Shown one piece after another: positions 42,958 through 50,588 of a stretch of DNA of 64,000 bases; within the stretch, counting starts at the first letter, position 1; every line of letters begins with the position of its first letter. Location: NCBI RefSeq assembly GCF_014656215.1, contig NZ_BNBZ01000016.1:1-64000 (forward strand), written 5' to 3'. A model generated the notes under the pieces. The model had not been told where the DNA came from and made no database searches. It worked only from the letters and a program-made list of their open reading frames with translations. Origin of the DNA: Streptomyces zaomyceticus. Lineage in GTDB: Bacteria; Actinomycetota; Actinomycetes; Streptomycetales; Streptomycetaceae. A program made the translations under genes and the position numbers.

Positions 42958-43703
42958 CCGCTCCTGGGACCGGTGCGCCTCCGGTTCTCCAGGTCTGTCT
43001 CAACGGGACACGGGGGCCCGGGGATTCGGCCGCGGTGCCGATGTCGCCGGAGTCGCTCGCGGAGTCCGCGGCGCGGGCGGTGGCGGCGGGCGCGCGGGAG
43101 GTGCGGGTGCATCCCCGGACGCCGTGCGGGGGGACCTCGCTCTCGCCCCGGGTGCTGGCGCCGGTGCTGGCCTCGGTCCGGGCGGCGGTCGGTGCCCCGG
43201 TGCGGGTCACCACCGACATGGCCGCCGAACCCGATCCGGGGCGCCTGCCGGAGCGGATCCGCTCCTGGGACGTACTGCCCGACCTCGTGTCGGTCGACTG
43301 GCGCGAGCCGGGCGCCGAGGAGGTGGCCGCGGCCCTGCTGGAGCGCGGGATCGGGGTCGAGGCCGCCCTGTGGGCCCGTACCGACGGCCCGGCCCGTTTC
43401 GCGCGCTCCCCGCTCGCGCCCCTGGTGCTGCGGGTCGTCGCGAGGGCCCCGAACCCGGAGACCGGAGCGTCGGCCGAGGCGGCCGCGTGCTCGCTCCTCG
43501 CCGAGCTCGAGCCCGGACTCCCGCCCGGGACTCCCGTACTGCTCCACGGGGAGGACGGCGGAGCGTGGCCGGTGCTGCGGCTCGCCCGCCGTCTGGGCCT
43601 CGCCGCCCGTATCGGACTCGAGGACACCCTGCTGCTGCCGGACGGCACCCCGGCCCGCTCCAACGCCGAGCTGGTGACCGCCGCCCTCGCGGGGCGGGCC
43701 TAG
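42954..43703 (+). CDS. BKACE (3-keto-5-aminohexanoate cleavage) family protein
   Basis: A 249-residue TIM-barrel protein of the DUF849/BKACE family, which condenses beta-keto acids with acetyl-CoA and cleaves them. Family marks include VHPRTPCGGTSL (residues ~48-59), LLHGEDGGAWPV (~196-207) and the final IGLEDTLLLPDG (~220-231) with its metal Glu. It is shorter than the usual 270-310 residues, and the first His of the HxH zinc pair appears as Arg (EVRVHPR), so activity is uncertain. It is coupled to the zinc-ribbon gene upstream. Confidence 0.85.
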   Translation: MTAPGTGAPPVLQVCLNGTRGPGDSAAVPMSPESLAESAARAVAAGAREVRVHPRTPCGGTSLSPRVLAPVLASVRAAVGAPVRVTTDMAAEPDPGRLPERIRSWDVLPDLVSVDWREPGAEEVAAALLERGIGVEAALWARTDGPARFARSPLAPLVLRVVARAPNPETGASAEAAACSLLAELEPGLPPGTPVLLHGEDGGAWPVLRLARRLGLAARIGLEDTLLLPDGTPARSNAELVTAALAGRA

Positions 43704-43765
43704 GCCGTCTCTTCCGGATCTTGCCTGGCCCGCGCCGCCCGGCAAGATCCGAAAGAGACGACCTA
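43701..43765. terminator. Bidirectional terminator containing both stop codons
   Basis: Two 25-nt arms (43701-43725 and 43741-43765) pair with only two G-T mismatches around a 15-nt loop. The BKACE stop codon sits at one outer edge and the soxR stop at the other, so the hairpin is shared by the convergent genes. Confidence 0.88.
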
Positions 43766-44239
43766 GGACGCGTCCGGGGTGGGGTTGCGTACCGGCAGCA
43801 GCCGGGAGCCCGCCATCCGCTCGCCGAAGGCGTCGTCGGGGTTGGACAGGACGCAGGTCTCCAGGGACAGGCAGCCGCAGCCGATGCAGTCCGTCAGGTG
43901 GTCGCGGAGCCGGCCGAGCTGCTTGATGCGCTCGTCGAGCTCGGTGCGCCAGGCGCCCGAGAGCCGGGCCCAGTCCTCGTTCGTGGGCGTGCGCTCCTCC
44001 GGAAGCTGGGCGAGCGCCTCGCGGATCGTGGCCAGCGGGATGCCGACGCGCTGCGCGGCGCGGACGAAGGCGACCCGGCGCAGGGTGTCGCGGCCGTAGC
44101 GGCGCTGGTTGCCGGTGGTGCGGCGGCTGCTGATGAGCCCCTTCGCCTCGTAGAAGTGGAGGGCGGAGACGGCGGCCCCGCTACGGGCGGAGAGCTGGCC
44201 GACGGTGAGTTCGTGGATCTTCTCTGGAATCTGCGGCAC
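43763..44239 (-). CDS. soxR: Redox-sensing regulator SoxR
   Basis: A 158-residue MerR-family activator with a [2Fe-2S] cluster that senses redox-active compounds such as phenazines and actinorhodin-type quinones. The winged helix is at residues ~10-80 (VGQLSARSGAAVSALHFYE). The cluster motif CIGCGCLSLETC (~116-127, C-x2-C-x-C-x5-C) is exact. In Streptomyces SoxR activates a small set of export and oxidoreductase genes. Here no neighbour is an obvious target. Start ATG 44239. Confidence 0.97.
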   Translation of the reverse strand: MPQIPEKIHELTVGQLSARSGAAVSALHFYEAKGLISSRRTTGNQRRYGRDTLRRVAFVRAAQRVGIPLATIREALAQLPEERTPTNEDWARLSGAWRTELDERIKQLGRLRDHLTDCIGCGCLSLETCVLSNPDDAFGERMAGSRLLPVRNPTPDAS

Positions 44240-44287
44240 TCCGCGACCCTACTGGTCCGTTGACAGCGGCCCACGAACCCCACATGC

Positions 44288-44303
44288 TGAGCAAGCGCTT
44301 AGA
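44288..44303. promoter_or_regulatory. TetR-type operator TGAGCAAGCGCTTAGA, copy 1
   Basis: TGAGCAAGCGCTTAGA, with the palindromic core AGCGCT, lies 41 nt before the MaoC start. An identical 16-mer lies upstream of the adjacent TetR gene at 45472-45487. Confidence 0.75.
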
Positions 44304-44320
44304 TACCGACCGTTGGGTAT
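44303..44320. promoter_or_regulatory. Second inverted repeat before the MaoC gene
   Basis: ATACCGACCGTTGGGTAT has 5-bp perfect arms (ATACC/GGTAT) and its first eight bases equal those of the operators at 33.7 and 37.8 kb. It directly follows the TGAGCAAGCGCTTAGA site, which suggests control by two regulators. Confidence 0.45.
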
Positions 44321-44344
44321 GCCGTACCAGAGAGGACCAGGAAC

Positions 44345-44806
44345 ATGGCCGAGCCGAGGATCTTCACCTCCGCCGAGGAGCTGCGCGCGGGGGTCGGCGA
44401 GCAGCTGGGACACAGCGACTGGGTGGAGATCGACCAGAAGCGGATCGACCTCTTCGCGGACGCGACCGGGGACCACCAGTGGATCCACGTGGACCCGGAG
44501 CGCGCCGCCGACGGGCCGTTCGGCACCACCATCGCGCACGGCTATCTGACCCTGTCGCTGCTCCCGCTGTTCGTTCCGCAGGTGATGCGGGTCGAGGGCA
44601 TGAGGATGGGCCTCAACTACGGCACCGAGAAGGTCCGCTTCCCCGCCCCGGTGCCGGTCGGCTCGCGGCTGCGCGCCACGGCCGTCCTGACCAAGGTCGA
44701 GGAGGCGGGCGGCGGTGTGCAGGTGACGGCGGCCGTGACGGTGGAGCGCGAGGGCTCCGAGAAGCCGGTCTGCGTCGCCCAGTCGGTCTCCCGCTACTTC
44801 TTCTGA
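44345..44806 (+). CDS. MaoC family dehydratase
   Basis: A 153-residue hot-dog-fold enoyl-CoA hydratase 2 (MaoC) protein. The hydratase motif with catalytic Asp/His is FADATGDHQWIHVD (residues ~38-51), followed by IAHGYLTLSLLPL (~64-76). It should hydrate enoyl-CoA or dehydrate (R)-3-hydroxyacyl-CoA. It is convergent with the TetR gene, overlapping it by 13 nt at the 3' end, and both promoters carry the same 16-nt operator. Confidence 0.93.
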   Translation: MAEPRIFTSAEELRAGVGEQLGHSDWVEIDQKRIDLFADATGDHQWIHVDPERAADGPFGTTIAHGYLTLSLLPLFVPQVMRVEGMRMGLNYGTEKVRFPAPVPVGSRLRATAVLTKVEEAGGGVQVTAAVTVEREGSEKPVCVAQSVSRYFF

Positions 44807-45423
44807 GCGCCGACCATCCTGAGGACGAGGTCGGCGTAGAGCGCGCCGACCTCGTCGGGCGTCCGGCGGCCCTGGACGTTGAACCAGCGCGAGACGTCGA
44901 TGCAGAGCGAGAGCACGGCGACCGTGGTGCCGGGCACGTCCGGTACGTCGAACTCGCCCGCCGCGACACCCTCGTCGATGATGCCGCGCACCGCCGCGTC
45001 GGACTCGCGGCGCAGCTCCACGATCTCGGCACGGTGCTCGGGGCCGAGGGCGTCCAGCTCGTACTGGACGACCCGCGCCGTGGTGTGGCGCTCGGCGTGC
45101 CAGCGGACGAAGGAGCGGACGGCGTCGGCGAGGCGCTCGGCGGCCGTGCCGTCGCCGGCGGCCGCGGCCCGGAGGATCTCCAGCGCCTTGTCGTGACCGA
45201 TCCGGCTGATCCGGTGGAGCAGCTCTTCCTTGGTCTTGTAGTGGATGTAGAGCGCGGCCGGGCTCATCCCCGCCCGGCCGGCGATGTCCCGGGTGGTGGT
45301 GGCGTGGTAGCCGCGCTCGGCGAACGCCTCGACGGCGGCCACCAGAAGCCGCCTGGCCGCCTCGGGCGTGACCTCGCCCCAGGGCATGTCCTCGCCCCCG
45401 GGCGTCTCCTCCGCCACGCTCAT
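44794..45423 (-). CDS. TetR regulator controlling MaoC
   Basis: A 209-residue TetR regulator. The helix-turn-helix (residues ~20-66: LLVAAVEAFAERGYHATTTRDIAGRAGM and PAALYIHYKTKEEL) matches the actinobacterial group that controls acyl-CoA metabolism. An identical operator 16-mer occurs before its own start (49 nt upstream) and before the MaoC gene, consistent with autorepression and control of MaoC. The start MSVAEETPG at 45423 was chosen; an in-frame GTG/ATG at 45465 is less likely. Confidence 0.92.
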   Translation of the reverse strand: MSVAEETPGGEDMPWGEVTPEAARRLLVAAVEAFAERGYHATTTRDIAGRAGMSPAALYIHYKTKEELLHRISRIGHDKALEILRAAAAGDGTAAERLADAVRSFVRWHAERHTTARVVQYELDALGPEHRAEIVELRRESDAAVRGIIDEGVAAGEFDVPDVPGTTVAVLSLCIDVSRWFNVQGRRTPDEVGALYADLVLRMVGAQKK

Positions 45424-45471
45424 CCCACACTCCTTCTCGACCCCGTCAGGACGAACACCATACAACGAGGG

Positions 45472-45487
45472 TGAGCAAGCGCTTAGA
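45472..45487. promoter_or_regulatory. TetR-type operator TGAGCAAGCGCTTAGA, copy 2
   Basis: Identical to the site at 44288-44303, upstream of the TetR gene. Such AGCAAGCGCTTAG-like boxes are known targets of acyl-CoA-responsive TetR proteins in actinobacteria (family knowledge). Confidence 0.75.
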
Positions 45488-45497
45488 GACCGGCGAC

Positions 45498-45785
45498 TCA
45501 GAGCTTCTGGAAGGGGTCGTGCTCGGCGAGGAGCTTCTCCAGCCGGGCCTGGTCGACCCGGCTGACGATCTGCCCGGCCTCCTGGCGGTCACGGACGACC
45601 TTGGCGAGGGTGAAGGCGGAGGTCGTGAGGTAGAGGACCGAGACGGCGAGGAAGGCGCGGACCCAGGCGCTGGCCTCCAGCTGGAAGATCCCGATGGCCA
45701 CGGCCGCGAGGGCGATCCCGAAGGAGAGGACGGCCTGCATGTAGTAGGCGGCGGTGTTCTGCTGCTTGACCGGTGTGTCGCTCAT
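45498..45785 (-). CDS. YiaA/YiaB family small membrane protein
   Basis: A 95-residue inner-membrane protein with two predicted helices (MQAVLSFGIALAAVAIGIF at ~16-34 and AFLAVSVLYLTTSAFTLAK at ~44-62) and a charged C-terminus. It matches the YiaA/YiaB family of unknown function. The start is ATG 45785. It precedes the TetR gene on the same strand, but the operator between them suggests separate transcription. Confidence 0.85.
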   Translation of the reverse strand: MSDTPVKQQNTAAYYMQAVLSFGIALAAVAIGIFQLEASAWVRAFLAVSVLYLTTSAFTLAKVVRDRQEAGQIVSRVDQARLEKLLAEHDPFQKL

Positions 45786-45873
45786 GGGCACAGCATCGGA
45801 CGGATGTGGCGGTGGCCACATCCGTCCGCGTACTCAGCCGCGTACTCAGAAGGGTCCGGGCGGGCGCGGAGGC

Positions 45874-47031
45874 TCAGAAGGCCGAGACTCCCGTCAGCGC
45901 CCGGCCGATGATGAGCTTCTGGATCTGGCTGGTGCCCTCGTACAGGGTCATCACGCGCGCGTCCCGGACCAGCTTGCCGACGGGGTACTCGTCGATGTAG
46001 CCGTAGCCGCCGAAGACCTGGAGGGCGTTGTTCGCGGCGCGGACGGCGGCCTCGGAGGCGTACAGCTTCGCCTTGGAGGCGGCGGTGGCGAAGTCCTGCC
46101 CCCGGTCGATCAGATCGGCGACCCGCCAGGTGAGCAGCCGGGCGGCGTCCACGTCGACGGCGATGTCGCTGATCAGTTCCTGCACGAGCTGGTACGAGGC
46201 GATGGGCTTTCCGAACTGCTCGCGCTCCCCCGCGTACCGCACGGCCGCGTCGAGGGCGGCCTGGGCGATGCCGACGCAGCCGGCGGCGACCGACATGCGC
46301 CCCTTGGCTAGGGCGGACATGGCGACGGTGAAGCCCTTGCCCTCGGGGCCCAGCATCGCGCCGGCCGGGACGCGGACGTCCTCCAGGACCAGCTCGGCGG
46401 TCGCCTGGCCGCGCAGGCCGAGCTTCCCGTGGACGGGACGGCGGGTGAGGCCGGGGGTGTCGGTGGGGACGAGGAAGGCGGAGACGCCCTTGTGGCCGGG
46501 GGTGTCGTTGGTGCGGGCGAAGAGCAGCACGACATCGGCCCAGGTGCCGTTGGTGATGAACATCTTGGCGCCGTTGATCACATAGTCACCGGCGTCGCCG
46601 TCCCGGACGGCACGGGTGGCGAGGTTCCCGGCGTCGGAGCCGGTGCCGGGCTCGGTGAGGCCGAAGCAGCCGAGCGCCTCGCCGGAGGCGAGCCGGGGCA
46701 GCCAGGACGACTTCTGCTCCTCGCTGCCCCAGACGGCGACGGTCTTGGCGACCAGGCCGAGGGAGACGGAGACGATGCCGCGCACGGAGGAGTCGCCGCG
46801 GCCGAGTTCCTCGGTCACGAGGCAGTACGAGAGGTGGTCTCCGCCGGAGCCGCCGTACTCCTCCGGGAGGGTGAGCCCGAGGAAGCCGACGGCGCCGAGC
46901 TTCTTCACGATCGCCCGGTCCACCTCCTCGGCCCGGTCCCAGGCGGCGGCGTGCGGGGTGACCTCGCGTGCGACGAAGTCCTCGGCGAGCCGCCGTACGG
47001 CTTCCTGCTCCTCGCTCAGCGCCAGATCCAC
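45874..47031 (-). CDS. Acyl-CoA dehydrogenase
   Basis: A 385-residue FAD-dependent acyl-CoA dehydrogenase. GCFGLTEPGTGSDAGNL (residues ~124-140), GAKMFITNG (~157-165) and the C-terminal QVFGGYGYIDEYPVGKLVRD (~343-362) with the catalytic-base segment TLYEGTSQIQ are all present. The start GTG 47031 gives the family's usual LSEEQEAVRRLAEDF beginning; the much longer frame crosses the divergent TetR gene. The divergent TetR gene is its likely regulator. Confidence 0.94.
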   Translation of the reverse strand: MDLALSEEQEAVRRLAEDFVAREVTPHAAAWDRAEEVDRAIVKKLGAVGFLGLTLPEEYGGSGGDHLSYCLVTEELGRGDSSVRGIVSVSLGLVAKTVAVWGSEEQKSSWLPRLASGEALGCFGLTEPGTGSDAGNLATRAVRDGDAGDYVINGAKMFITNGTWADVVLLFARTNDTPGHKGVSAFLVPTDTPGLTRRPVHGKLGLRGQATAELVLEDVRVPAGAMLGPEGKGFTVAMSALAKGRMSVAAGCVGIAQAALDAAVRYAGEREQFGKPIASYQLVQELISDIAVDVDAARLLTWRVADLIDRGQDFATAASKAKLYASEAAVRAANNALQVFGGYGYIDEYPVGKLVRDARVMTLYEGTSQIQKLIIGRALTGVSAF

Positions 47032-47070
47032 GGTGCCACCCCTCACCCGGGCGTCGCCCGGCCGGTCATT

Positions 47071-47088
47071 AATTACCACTGCTAGTTT
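47071..47088. promoter_or_regulatory. Operator-like box in the acyl-CoA dehydrogenase/TetR divergent promoter
   Basis: AATTACCACTGCTAGTTT, AT-rich against the background, lies between the divergent starts. Its closest match in the window is the reverse complement of 62886-62903 (15 of 18 bases), in front of the aldehyde dehydrogenase gene. Confidence 0.55.
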
Positions 47089-47115
47089 TTTCTGTGCGGG
47101 CCTACTATGTGCGCC

Positions 47116-47790
47116 ATGGCCCGACCGCGCAAGCCCCTGCTCAGCCGAGACCGCATCGTCGAGACGGCGGGCGCGCTCGTGGACGCCGAGGGTCTCGGCG
47201 CGCTCTCGACCCGGCGGCTCGCCGCCGAACTCGGGGTGAGCGGGCCCTCGCTCTACAACCACTTCCGCACGAAGGACGAGATCCTCGACGCCGTCGCCGA
47301 CGCGGTGAGCGCCAAGATCGACCTGTCGATGTTCGCCGAGTCCGACGGCCGCGACTGGCTGACCGCCCTGCACGACTGGGCCGTCTCCTACCGGGCCGCC
47401 CTCGCCGACCACCCCCACATCGTCCCGGTGCTCGCCCAGGGCCCCGGCCGCCGTCCGGCGGGCCTGCGCGTCGCGGACGCCGTCTTCGGCGCGATGGTCC
47501 GGGCAGGCTGGCCACCCGCCCAGGCCACCTCCATCGGCGCGCTGATGCGCTACTTCGTCACCGGCTCCGCCCTGGGCTCCTTCGCCCGCGGCTTCGTCGA
47601 CGACGAGACGGCCTACGACCCGGCCGACTACCCCCACCTCGGACAGGCGCACCGCCTGGCCGAGCACCGCCAGAAGGTCGACGAGGGCGCCTTCGAGACG
47701 GGCCTGCGGGCCCTGCTCGACGGCTTGCGGCTGCAGTACGAGGCCCGGACCGGGGCCGCGCACGACACTTCGGCCGTCGCCGAAGCGTGA
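47116..47790 (+). CDS. TetR family regulator (TetR_C-type)
   Basis: A 224-residue TetR regulator with DNA-binding helices at residues ~11-58 (RIVETAGALVDAEGLGALSTRRLAAELGV, PSLYNHFRTKDEI) and a large C-terminal domain of the tetracycline-repressor type. It is divergent from the acyl-CoA dehydrogenase gene. ATG 47116 was preferred over an in-frame ATG at 47107, which has a poor leader. A box in its promoter also occurs before the aldehyde dehydrogenase gene at 62.8 kb, hinting at a wider regulon. Confidence 0.92.
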   Translation: MARPRKPLLSRDRIVETAGALVDAEGLGALSTRRLAAELGVSGPSLYNHFRTKDEILDAVADAVSAKIDLSMFAESDGRDWLTALHDWAVSYRAALADHPHIVPVLAQGPGRRPAGLRVADAVFGAMVRAGWPPAQATSIGALMRYFVTGSALGSFARGFVDDETAYDPADYPHLGQAHRLAEHRQKVDEGAFETGLRALLDGLRLQYEARTGAAHDTSAVAEA

Positions 47791-47808
47791 GTACGGGACG
47801 CTGGACGC

Positions 47809-48504
47809 ATGGCAGCCAGTGACCTCGCCGCGCTCGCGGCGCTCTTCGCGGACGAGACCCGCGCCGCGTTCCTGCTCGCCCTGCTCGACGGGCGCGCCTG
47901 GACCGCCGGGGAGCTCGCCCGGCACGCGGGCGTGGCGCCGTCCACCGCGAGCGAGCACCTCGGGAAGCTGGTCACCGGCGGTGTGCTGGCCGAGGAGCGG
48001 CAGGGCCGCCACCGCTACGTACGACTCGCCGACGCCGGGATCGCGCATCTCGTCGAGGACCTGACCGCACGGTCCGAACCGGCGGTGGCCGCGCCGCCCC
48101 GCTCGCTGGGCGCCGCCGGCGCCGGGCGGGCGATGGCCCGGGGACGGACCTGTTACGACCATCTCGCCGGACGGCTCGGCATCACGATCACCGAGGCGAT
48201 GACCGCACGCGGACTGCTGCACCAGGACACCGGGTTCGCGCTCACCGATCCGGGGCTCGCCTGGTTCGACGAGCTGGGTGTCCCCCTCGAACGCCGGGGG
48301 CGGCGGCCCGTCGCCCGCGGCTGCCTCGACTGGACCGAGCGGCGGCCGCACCTCGCGGGGATCGCGGGCGCCGCGTTGTGCCGGCACGCCCTGGACGCGG
48401 GCTGGTGCGTGCGGATCGGATCCGAACGGGCCGTCAAAGTGACGGGGGAGGGAGAGAGAGCCCTGTACGCGTCCCTGGGCATCACCCCGGAGGAGCTGCG
48501 GTGA
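47809..48504 (+). CDS. ArsR-family winged-helix regulator
   Basis: A 231-residue DNA-binding protein. An ArsR-like winged helix occupies residues ~4-85 (AALFADETRAAFLLALLDG, HAGVAPSTASEHLGKL as recognition helix, RQGRHRYVRLAD as wing). The C-terminal 140 residues form a second domain with a few Cys and His (CYDHLAG, GCLDWTERRPHLAG) found in a Streptomyces subgroup. It follows the TetR gene by 18 nt and may share its transcript, followed by the EamA transporter. Confidence 0.88.
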   Translation: MAASDLAALAALFADETRAAFLLALLDGRAWTAGELARHAGVAPSTASEHLGKLVTGGVLAEERQGRHRYVRLADAGIAHLVEDLTARSEPAVAAPPRSLGAAGAGRAMARGRTCYDHLAGRLGITITEAMTARGLLHQDTGFALTDPGLAWFDELGVPLERRGRRPVARGCLDWTERRPHLAGIAGAALCRHALDAGWCVRIGSERAVKVTGEGERALYASLGITPEELR

Positions 48505-48637
48505 CCTTCGCCCTCCGTACCGCCCGCGCGCCGTCCCCTCGCCGGCCGGCTCCCACGCCCCGCCCGTCGCGCCCCGCCTCCCGCACCCCGGGGATATTGC
48601 GGTGAACGCCGAAGCGTCCTCGCCCTACGGTCGAGCC

Positions 48638-49552
48638 ATGCAGAAGCAATCCTCGCGGCTCGCCCTCGCCGCCGCCGGTGTCACGGTCGTCCTGTGGGCC
48701 TCCGCCTTCGTCTCCATCCGCAGCGCCGGAGAGGCCTACTCCCCCGGCGCGCTCGCGCTCGGACGGCTGCTCGCCGGGGTCCTGGTCCTCGGGACCGTGC
48801 TCCTGATCCGGCGGGAGGGACTGCCGCAGCGGGCCGCCTGGCCGGGGATCGTGGTCTCGGGGCTGCTCTGGTTCGGGGTCTACATGGTGGTGCTCAACTG
48901 GGGTGAGCAGGAGGTCGATGCGGGCACGGCGGCGATGGTGGTGAACATCGGGCCGATCCTGATCGCCCTGCTCGGCGCCCGGTTCCTGAAGGAGTCGCTG
49001 CCGCCCCGGCTGCTCGCGGGCATGGCGGTGTCCTTCGCGGGCGCGGTGGCCGTGGGCCTCTCGATGTCCGGCGGCTCCTCCGGCGGACACGCCTCGGTAC
49101 TGGGGGTACTGCTCTGCCTCCTGGCCGCGGCGGCGTACGCGGGCGGGGTCGTGGCGCAGAAGCCGGCGCTCGCCCACGGCAGCGCGCTCCAGGTGACGAC
49201 CTTCGGGTGCCTGGTGGGCGCGGTGGCCTGCCTGCCGTTCGCCGGGCAGCTGGTCGAGGAGGCGGCCCGGGCCCCGCTGTCGGCGACCCTGAACATGGTC
49301 TACCTCGGGGTCTTCCCGACCGCGCTCGCGTTCACCACCTGGGCCTATGCCCTGGCCCGTACGACCGCGGGACGGATGGGCGCGACGACGTACGCCGTGC
49401 CCGCTCTCGTCGTCCTGATGGCGTGGCTGTTCCTGGGCGAGCTGCCGGCGCCGCTCACCCTGGCGGGGGGTGCTCTGTGCCTGGCCGGGGTGGCCGTATC
49501 GCGGTCCCGTTCACGGACCTCCGCCACCTCCGGAACGGCTGAATCCACCTGA
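48638..49552 (+). CDS. EamA/DMT family transporter
   Basis: A 304-residue drug/metabolite transporter with ten predicted helices in two EamA repeats; the first begins ALAAAGVTVVLWASAFVSI. It probably exports an amino acid or small metabolite. ATG 48638 is the likely start; a GTG at 48602 is in frame. It follows the ArsR-type gene by 133 nt. Confidence 0.9.
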   Translation: MQKQSSRLALAAAGVTVVLWASAFVSIRSAGEAYSPGALALGRLLAGVLVLGTVLLIRREGLPQRAAWPGIVVSGLLWFGVYMVVLNWGEQEVDAGTAAMVVNIGPILIALLGARFLKESLPPRLLAGMAVSFAGAVAVGLSMSGGSSGGHASVLGVLLCLLAAAAYAGGVVAQKPALAHGSALQVTTFGCLVGAVACLPFAGQLVEEAARAPLSATLNMVYLGVFPTALAFTTWAYALARTTAGRMGATTYAVPALVVLMAWLFLGELPAPLTLAGGALCLAGVAVSRSRSRTSATSGTAEST

Positions 49553-49766
49553 CAGGCCATACCCCCGGTTCCGGTCACTTCACGGACGTGCGGCGCCGGG
49601 TCGGCGCCCGCGACCTGGAGCGGAGATGTCCGTCAAGCCCCAGTTCCGGCCGGTCGGACCAGAGGGCACGTTTCGTGGCCTCCCGGCCGGATAGTTTCGA
49701 GTCGGTCACAGGCGCGGGCCGGAACATCACGCTCCGGCACCTTCTCGCAAGCCGACGGGGGAGCTC

Positions 49767-50441
49767 ATGGCGATTCAGCAGCGGGCGGAACGTACGAGAC
49801 AGGAAATCCTGTCGGCGGCCGCGAGGGTGTTCGACGGGCAAGGGTACGAACGGGCCTCGCTGGCGAGGATCGCCGGCGAGGCCCGGGTCACCACCGGCGC
49901 GCTCGTCTTCCACTTCGCGACGAAGGCGGATCTGGCGACGGCGGTACGCGGGCGGGCCTGCGCGGTCACCAGGATCACGGTCGAATCGGCCTGCCTGTCC
50001 GCGGAGGGCGTGGGCGGTACGGCGATCGACAAGCTGGTGATCACCACGCACGCGCTGATCCGGCTCTTCGAGACCGATCCCGTCGCCCGGGCCGGTGAAC
50101 GGCTCGCGCGCGAACTGCAGTTAACCGACCCCGGGATGTCCGGGGACTGCCCGTGGCGGCGTGAGGTCTCCCGTCTCGCACGGTACGCGGCGGCCGAGAA
50201 GGCCCTGCGTCCCGGTGTGGACGCGACGGCCGTCGCCGCACTGATCGGCTATGTGATCACCGGGGTCGAGCTGGAGATGCGCCGCCCCCGCACGCCGTCC
50301 GACGAGGCCTGGCCCGCGGACGGCCCCAGGACCGCCGAGAACGGCGCGCTGCACGGACCCGCCGAGCAACGGCTCGGCCGCATCTGGGAGTTGATCCTTC
50401 CGGGACTGGTCCACCCGACCGGGCGACCGCACGGCGTCTAG
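49767..50441 (+). CDS. ScbR/ArpA-like gamma-butyrolactone receptor homologue with TTA codon
   Basis: A 224-residue TetR-family protein whose N-terminus (QRAERTRQEILSAAARVFDG, then RIAGEARVTTGALVFHFATK) has the signature of gamma-butyrolactone receptors such as ScbR and ArpA, DNA-binding regulators of antibiotic production and development. A TTA leucine codon (codon 119, 50121-50123), rare in Streptomyces, makes its translation depend on the bldA tRNA. No gamma-butyrolactone synthase (AfsA/ScbA) gene lies nearby, so it may be an orphan or pseudo-receptor. The cue and targets are unknown; the azomycin-type cluster starts 3.7 kb downstream. The 214-nt region before it holds no other gene. Confidence 0.87.
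   Translation: MAIQQRAERTRQEILSAAARVFDGQGYERASLARIAGEARVTTGALVFHFATKADLATAVRGRACAVTRITVESACLSAEGVGGTAIDKLVITTHALIRLFETDPVARAGERLARELQLTDPGMSGDCPWRREVSRLARYAAAEKALRPGVDATAVAALIGYVITGVELEMRRPRTPSDEAWPADGPRTAENGALHGPAEQRLGRIWELILPGLVHPTGRPHGV
50121..50123 (+). other. TTA (bldA) codon
   Basis: In-frame TTA leucine codon at position 119 of the ScbR-like gene, in CAG-TTA-ACC-GAC. It is the only in-frame TTA that I noticed in the called genes of this window. Confidence 0.9.
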
Positions 50442-50588
50442 GCCGCCGTCGCCGAGGGCCTGTCCGGTCCCGCACAGGCCCGTCCGCCCCTCCGCCGTAC
50501 CGGCCCGCTCACACCCTCCGCCGCACGGGCCCACGTGCGTCCTCCGCCGCACGGGCCCGCTCGGCTCCTCCGCCGAACCGGCCCCGCC

